Below, piece by piece: positions 61,751-64,000 of a stretch of DNA of 64,000 nucleotides (the first letter of the stretch is position 1; the number at the start of each line of letters is the position of its first letter). This DNA is from Cavenderia fasciculata (lineage: Eukaryota; Evosea; Eumycetozoa; Acytosteliales; Cavenderiaceae): contig NW_004457715.1 of NCBI RefSeq assembly GCF_000203815.1, forward strand, positions 372,001-436,000, written 5' to 3'. Both the position numbers and the translations under genes were made by a program. The notes below the pieces were generated by a model. That model was not told the DNA's origin. It did not search any database and saw only the letters and a list, made by a program, of their open reading frames with translations.

Positions 61751-64000
61751 ATGACTACGACATTTCATACACTAATCAGAGATAAAATCTTGTGGGATAG
61801 TATCTGTTATCAGTTACATGGACATCATGATATCTTTAAATGTCCTAATCAACACACTATCAACCCTCATATCAATTGGCTAATTAAATACGATCATCAT
61901 ATTCATCTATTACTCAACCCAATTAGTAAACAATTAAACCAACAACTACTCATTTCAAATAGTAATAATAATAATAGTAACGAAAATATAAAGCAACAAA
62001 TAGTAGATGAATATTGTAAATTAAATAGTAATCATCATAGCAATGATGATACTGTACAGACTCGTACTTGGAGCATTGCCAAACTATTTCAAAACTATCA
62101 ATGTTGGTCTCATGAATCTTTGTATAAACTGGCATCTAATAGACATCAACATATTATACTACTGCTACTACTTTATACACTAGATCTGCAAACCACATCA
62201 TCTACATGTATTGTTGCCTTTTCAGATGAGATTATGGAAAGAGTTATTTACAAATCAGTACCAAAACACAATGATGTACAATCAATCCACTCTAACACCA
62301 ACACTACCACCACCGCCACCACCACCACCACCATTGACAAAGATTTACAAACAACTGTTAGTGATATGCTCATTAAAAGAATGATACAAAGATACCCAAA
62401 TTATGTAAATAGTAGATGTTATGATGGAGCTGCAAAGGCTGGCAAGTTGGACATTATCAAATACATTTACTCTGTTCGACCAGATGTACCATTGGGTAGA
62501 ACTGTTGCCACTAAAGCAGCTGAAAAAGGAAGATTACATGTCATCAAATATCTTCATGACCTCGAGAAACTAAACTCTCAAAGTGGAGTAAAGGCCTTGT
62601 CTGTAAATGTGTCATTTAAACCGGCTGCAATCGATGCAGCTGCCACCAATTCGCACATGGATGTACTCAAGTTTCTAAACAGCAACCGTAGTAAAGAGTG
62701 CACTGCAACTGTCGGTGCAATCGATGGCAGTGCTAAAAATGGACATTTGGACATTGTTCAATATGCTCACTCTCATATGAAGGCAACTGCGTCAAAGAGA
62801 GCATTATTTGGAGCATGTCAGAATGGACATTTGGAAGTGGTTAGATATATTTTGGCACAAGGACTCTTTGACCCAAAGGACCCAGACACACAAAGATCGG
62901 CTGATGAGGCTGCTAAAAATAGTCATGTCGATATTCTCAAGCTTTTGGCCACAAAGAATATTCTTGGCTCAGATACCATTGGCACTGGATGTCCTTTTGA
63001 AGTTATTCAATATCTACATGGTACACCTGAAACCAATCAGCTCTACAAACACTCTCCACCAAGAAATAAGGTGTACCATGCAATTTGGTCTAGTCAAACT
63101 ATCGATACATTGGAGTTTTTGTACATACATTATCCCGATATTTTAAACAAAGAAGCAGGTGTGCTGGCCACATACAAACCGATACCGGGTGTACCATTTC
63201 TTCGTTTCCTCAACCAACACTGTCCATCAGTGATTGATGTCTTTAGATCAAATGATCGCAATATGTCTGATCCCTCTACCGGTCACCAAGTAAATGGTCA
63301 TGCAATTATCAAGCGCGAGTATATGAATGACCAATCTATCATTGAATACTTGGATTATATCATCAACACTCTCAACATTTCAAATTTAAATTTGTCATTG
63401 ATCAGGTTGAACCTTGAAATATTTAAAGTATGTGTCTAAACTATTCATTATATTATTTTTTAATAATATTAGCCAAACTAACTAAATCATCGTATTTATA
63501 GTTTTTAGATGAAAAAACATCAATGGTAGACAATTTTATTTCACAAATAGAATGGGTCGAATTGGCTAGTAATTCGGGTGATGTGCAGTTGGTTAGGTAC
63601 TTGCACAACTATCCCAATCAAAACAAGAGAACCCAGTTTTGCAAAACAGCAAAATACAAATCTCTTGAAGTTGCTGCAAAGGTAGGCAGCATGGATACAG
63701 TCGAATATCTAGTAAACCAACTCGATGTTCCCATTGAAAGCGAGAGATTTATGGCATGTGCAAACCCCTCTCCAGATATTCTTGGTTTAATCTTTTCTCT
63801 TTTCCCCGATACCAAGATGATCGATTCTGACGATTTACCCTCTCAGTGCAATATCGAGTTGTTTGTTAAAGTCTACTCGAGATTATTAAAAGAGAGACAA
63901 ATTTTTGGATCTGACAATCCAAACAACAATAACAACAACAATGGTTCTGGTTCAACTACAACAAAAAGAGAATTAAATTATTTTGCCGATATGGATTGTA
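61751..64000 (+). CDS. Ankyrin-repeat protein, 3' end outside the window
   Basis: Exon 1 is 61751-63427 and exon 2 starts at 63502, in phase, running off the window end with 725 aa visible. The N-terminus (TFHTLIRDKILWDSICYQLH) is an F-box-like opening seen in a large dictyostelid ankyrin family. Degenerate ankyrin units follow: GAAKAGKLDIIKYIYSVRPD, KAAEKGRLHVIKYLHDLE, AATNSHMDVLKFLNS, SAKNGHLDIVQYAHSHMK, GACQNGHLEVVRYILAQ and AAKNSHVDILKLLATKN; exon 2 adds AAKVGSMDTVEYLVNQ. Asn and Thr runs interrupt the N-terminal part. The repeats lack the TPLH consensus at several positions. Substrate-adaptor function is inferred from the family. Confidence 0.85.

Overview
The window is nuclear DNA of a dictyostelid social amoeba (Amoebozoa). 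The evidence is short AT-rich GT..AG introns, mostly TAA stops, long in-frame runs of Asn/Gln/Ser/Thr codons, AT-rich spacers of a few hundred bases, and dictyostelid families: a spore-coat-type protein and a frizzled/smoothened-like receptor. Base composition is less extreme than in D. discoideum, and the valyl-tRNA synthetase uses many C-ending codons. I cannot fix the species; a Heterostelium/Polysphondylium/Cavenderia-type genome fits.

Layout. 1-5.9 kb: the 3' end of an unknown gene with an in-frame TAG; a five-exon spore-coat-like secreted protein (-); poly(A) polymerase (+). 6.7-13.8 kb: an unrecognised 631-aa protein with C-terminal membrane segments, a 73-aa protein and cytosolic valyl-tRNA synthetase (all +). 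14.2-21.4 kb: two tandem four-TM proteins, Rab32-type GTPase, LC8 dynein light chain (-), EMC5/MMgT and adenylate kinase 2. 21.5-28 kb: a large FN3/coiled-coil protein (-) and an LACTB2-like hydrolase (+). 28.5-37.4 kb: two tandem secreted Cys-rich paralogues, an EF-hand protein resembling EFCAB9, an F-box-like protein and a frizzled-like GPCR (all +). 37.5-52.8 kb: a kynurenine-formamidase-like hydrolase (-), a secreted 330-aa protein (+), then on the minus strand an SLC43-like MFS transporter, an LRR-PP2C phosphatase, an endosulfine-family protein, proteasome subunit alpha type 1 and a protein with a NAC-like N-terminal domain. 52.8-56.1 kb: a 3.4-kb spacer with inverted repeats and a 17-G run. 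56.1-64 kb: REV7/MAD2L2 (+), an AGPAT/LCLAT1-type acyltransferase (-), CAF-1 p60 (+) and an ankyrin-repeat protein that runs off the end.

The genes are not an operon or an evident pathway; this is an ordinary gene-dense eukaryotic segment with a few local tandem duplications (14.2-16.2 kb and 28.5-30.1 kb). Exon joins were worked out by hand from reading phase and GT/AG sites. Four small intron-split genes (dynein light chain, EMC5, endosulfine, 73-aa protein) appear only after splicing. I saw no rRNA, tRNA, CRISPR or transposon.

Most worth a second look: the NAC-like domain at 52.4-52.6 kb, the EFCAB9-like EF-hand protein, the 631-aa orphan protein, a strong stem-loop just upstream of the receptor gene, and the inverted-repeat cluster at 53.4-53.5 kb.
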